A stretch of DNA of 64,000 nucleotides, from NCBI RefSeq assembly GCF_013364155.1, contig NZ_CP054916.1, positions 3,716,501-3,780,500 on the forward strand. Reading direction: 5' to 3'. Below, in pieces: positions 62,383 through 64,000 of this stretch. Each line of letters opens with the position of its first letter. The stretch's first letter is position 1. The stretch is from Streptomyces sp. NA02950 (GTDB taxonomy: Bacteria; Actinomycetota; Actinomycetes; Streptomycetales; Streptomycetaceae). The translations under genes were made by a program, and so were the position numbers. The notes below the pieces were generated by a model, which ran no database searches, was not told the origin of the DNA, and saw only the letters and a program-made list of their open reading frames with translations.

Positions 62383-62464
62383 CGGCGGCGCCTGCGTCAA
62401 GACCCGGGCCGGAGTAGTGCCATACGCTGAACGCGTGAGCGCATCCTGGAAGGCGGTAGGCAGC

Positions 62465-63244
62465 GTGCGGACAGAGGCCGCAGACGAATCGGAGAACGCA
62501 ACCGAGGGGTCGGCGAAGCGCCCCAGCCAACCCCCGTCGCAGACCCTGGTCCGTGGGCTTGCCGTCCTGCGTGCCGTCGCTCATCAGCCGCGGGGCCTGA
62601 CTGTGACGGAGATCGCATCCCGGACTGGACTGCACCGCACAGTGGTGCACCGTCTCGCCAACACGCTTGCTGCGGAAGGATTCGTGGCCAGGACCGCGGA
62701 CGGCGCATATGTGCCCGGAGGTGAGGTGCACGCACTCGCGGGCACCTCGCGGCCGAGCCTCTCGGAGTTCGTGCAGCCGCTTCTGCAACAGCTTGCCGAC
62801 CGGTACGGCGGCACGGCGATCCTCTTCTTCGCGGAGCCGGATAGCGTCGTCGCCGTGGCCACGGCCGTTCCGAAGGATGCCGACTACCACCTGGCCTACC
62901 GAAAGGGCAGTCGCCAGCCGCTGGACCGGGGAGCCGCCCCGCGCGCGATCCGGGCCGGCCGGGCGCCGGACGAGGACGACTCACCCGCCGTCCGCCAGGT
63001 GCGCCGACAAGGCTGGGCCATCACCCATGGTGAGGTGGAACCCGGGGCTCACGCGGTCGCGGCCCCGCTGTCCCGCGACGGCGACCTGCTGGACGCCTGC
63101 GTCATGTTCGTTTCGCACCGACGCGACCACGTCGAGGAGGCGACACGGGATGTGGTCTCCGTCGCGAAGGCGGCACGCGTATTCGCGCTCGGGATGCACG
63201 AGAGCCTGCCCATTTCTGCTCGCAGGCCGACGGATTCCGCGTAG
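62465..63244 (+). CDS. IclR-family transcriptional regulator
   Basis: This protein has an N-terminal winged helix (SQTLVRGLAVLRAVAHQPRG, LTVTEIASRTGLHRTVVHRL, ANTLAAEGFVARTADGAYVP). An IclR effector domain follows (QLADRYGGTAILFFAEPDSV, HLAYRKGSRQPLDRGAAPRA, WAITHGEVEPGAHAVAAPLS). The frame is open from the palindrome (ATG at 62357 and 62375); I prefer the GTG at 62465 because GGAAGG lies upstream and it keeps the operator outside the gene, giving 259 residues. The adjacent 15-bp motif recurs twice before the catabolic operon at 41.5 kb, so this protein is the best candidate for its regulator. Confidence 0.88.
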   Translation: MRTEAADESENATEGSAKRPSQPPSQTLVRGLAVLRAVAHQPRGLTVTEIASRTGLHRTVVHRLANTLAAEGFVARTADGAYVPGGEVHALAGTSRPSLSEFVQPLLQQLADRYGGTAILFFAEPDSVVAVATAVPKDADYHLAYRKGSRQPLDRGAAPRAIRAGRAPDEDDSPAVRQVRRQGWAITHGEVEPGAHAVAAPLSRDGDLLDACVMFVSHRRDHVEEATRDVVSVAKAARVFALGMHESLPISARRPTDSA

Positions 63245-63426
63245 CGGGGCCGTCGAGCCGGTGAGCGGACGGCAATCTTCCCCCGCCTACGGGCGCATCC
63301 CGGGAGAACATGAGTGCTCCACAGGGGCTGTTCCGTGGGGAGCGAGGTGCCCGTCGCTTACCGACGTCGCGCGTGCGGGTGCGTTGTCGATACAGCGACT
63401 GGAGGGTGTCTGGAGCGTGTAGGTAG

Positions 63427-63976
63427 ACATCCATGCCTGCGGGGCCCGCCGACCTGCGCGAGCGCAAACCGGCCCGGCGCCGACTCGAGTGGCCAGCGGC
63501 CCACCAGTCGTTTCGCCTTCGACCGCGGCGCCTCCACCCGCGCCGGCACCACCTGCATGCCGAACAAGACAGCCAACTCCTGGCAGGGCAGCGGCCCCTG
63601 CCCAAGCCGGACGCGACCCGCGAGCGCCTGCAGGATGCGCGCTGGCAGTCCACCGACAATGCCGACCAGGCCAGCCCCTCACGCCACATCGGCACCTGCG
63701 AATGTGGGCTTTGCCGCACCCGACACCGACGACGTCTCCACAGTCTGCCCCTCGGCGGCCGGCGCGGCCAGCCCAATCCCAGTCTGAGCAAAGCCCGGTC
63801 TCGTCCACCAAGGCAGGCACCTCGCCGACCCACGAGCGGGCGATGACCCACTTCTGCCAGTCCTTCTCGGCCGCGGCCAGCCCGGCCTGGATGCGGTCGG
63901 CCTCCTCACGCAGCCTGTCGACTCAACGGCGAGCGGCGAGCTCGTGGTGTTCCAGTAGTCCCACGACCGACGGCAT
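63427..63976 (-). pseudogene. transposon-associated hypothetical protein, multiply broken
   Basis: From an ATG at 63976 the frame reads MPSVVGLLEHHELAARR, a TGA, then VDRLREEADRIQAGLAAAEK and DWQKWVIARSWVGEVPALVD. Later pieces are in other frames (PMWREGLAWSALSVDCQR; CQELAVLFGMQVVPARVEAP; RSKAKRLVGR). Together they match a protein type common beside Streptomyces IS elements and having a KAKRLV signature. At least one nonsense and two frameshift changes make it inactive. Confidence 0.6.
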
Positions 63977-64000
63977 TCGCGACCTCCCCGGTAGCGACGA

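Overview
The window is high-GC actinobacterial DNA, almost certainly from a Streptomyces. The signs are GC-rich codon third positions, GTG/TTG starts, a SARP and a large LuxR-type ATPase regulator, a type II polyketide set, an integrative-element scar at a tRNA-Arg, and many decayed transposases. No rRNA, intact tRNA or CRISPR array was seen.

Left end (1-10.5 kb): an accessory scar. A DUF4041/GIY-YIG gene cut by the window edge and an endolysin remnant are followed by the 3' half of tRNA-Arg(CCU), a terminator-like hairpin, a truncated tyrosine integrase, a frameshifted DUF6415 gene, an HTH-DUF5919 plus NUDIX pair and a multiply frameshifted small gene. This resembles a decayed actinomycete integrative and conjugative element (AICE) joined to a second element at one att site. 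Next come fragments of IS5, IS110, IS3 and IS1182 transposases around a VOC/O-methyltransferase fusion.

10.5-32.4 kb: a type II aromatic polyketide cluster. Reading left from 21 kb (minus strand) are two small antibiotic-biosynthesis-type monooxygenases (ABM) around an SRPBCC-SnoaL fusion, a luciferase-like (LLM) monooxygenase, a frameshifted NmrA-like reductase, KS-alpha, KS-beta, an APH-fold protein, a flavin reductase, a second LLM and an SDR. Reading right (plus strand) are a third ABM, an ActIV-like metallo-beta-lactamase cyclase, a third LLM, a quinone oxidoreductase, an SDR, ACP, ActIII-type ketoreductase and a didomain aromatase/cyclase ended by a strong terminator. A SARP and a LuxR/LAL regulator follow. 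Expected logic: KS/CLF/ACP build the chain, KR reduces C9, the aromatase/cyclase and MBL protein fold it, and the LLM, ABM and SDR enzymes oxidise and rearrange it. Content recalls rishirilide/mensacarcin clusters, but no KSIII, acyltransferase, glycosyltransferase or exporter is visible, and the ACP lies away from the ketosynthases.

32.6-41.1 kb: acetyl-CoA synthetase, an aldehyde dehydrogenase, TetR, a small membrane protein, a copper amine oxidase and an AraC regulator, an amine-catabolism set.

41.5-50.5 kb: a tight nine-gene plus-strand catabolic operon. It encodes a ThDP enzyme, ALDH, SDR, a beta-propeller (BNR) protein, a VOC/extradiol-type protein, DUF1185, an alpha/beta hydrolase, an MhpA-like FAD hydroxylase and a NIPSNAP protein. 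Two operator-like 15-mers precede it.

50.5-64 kb: IS5 and MaoC remnants, a helical-repeat protein, a WrbA-like flavoprotein, another ALDH, an IclR regulator, a second copper amine oxidase, a PAS/GAF/SpoIIE/HATPase protein, and a decayed second copy of the ThDP/ALDH genes with an IclR gene and a perfect 25-bp inverted repeat. That repeat carries the same 15-mer operator type as the 41.5-kb operon. A transposon-associated relic closes the window.

All identifications rest on reading the translations and recalling family motifs; no database search was run.
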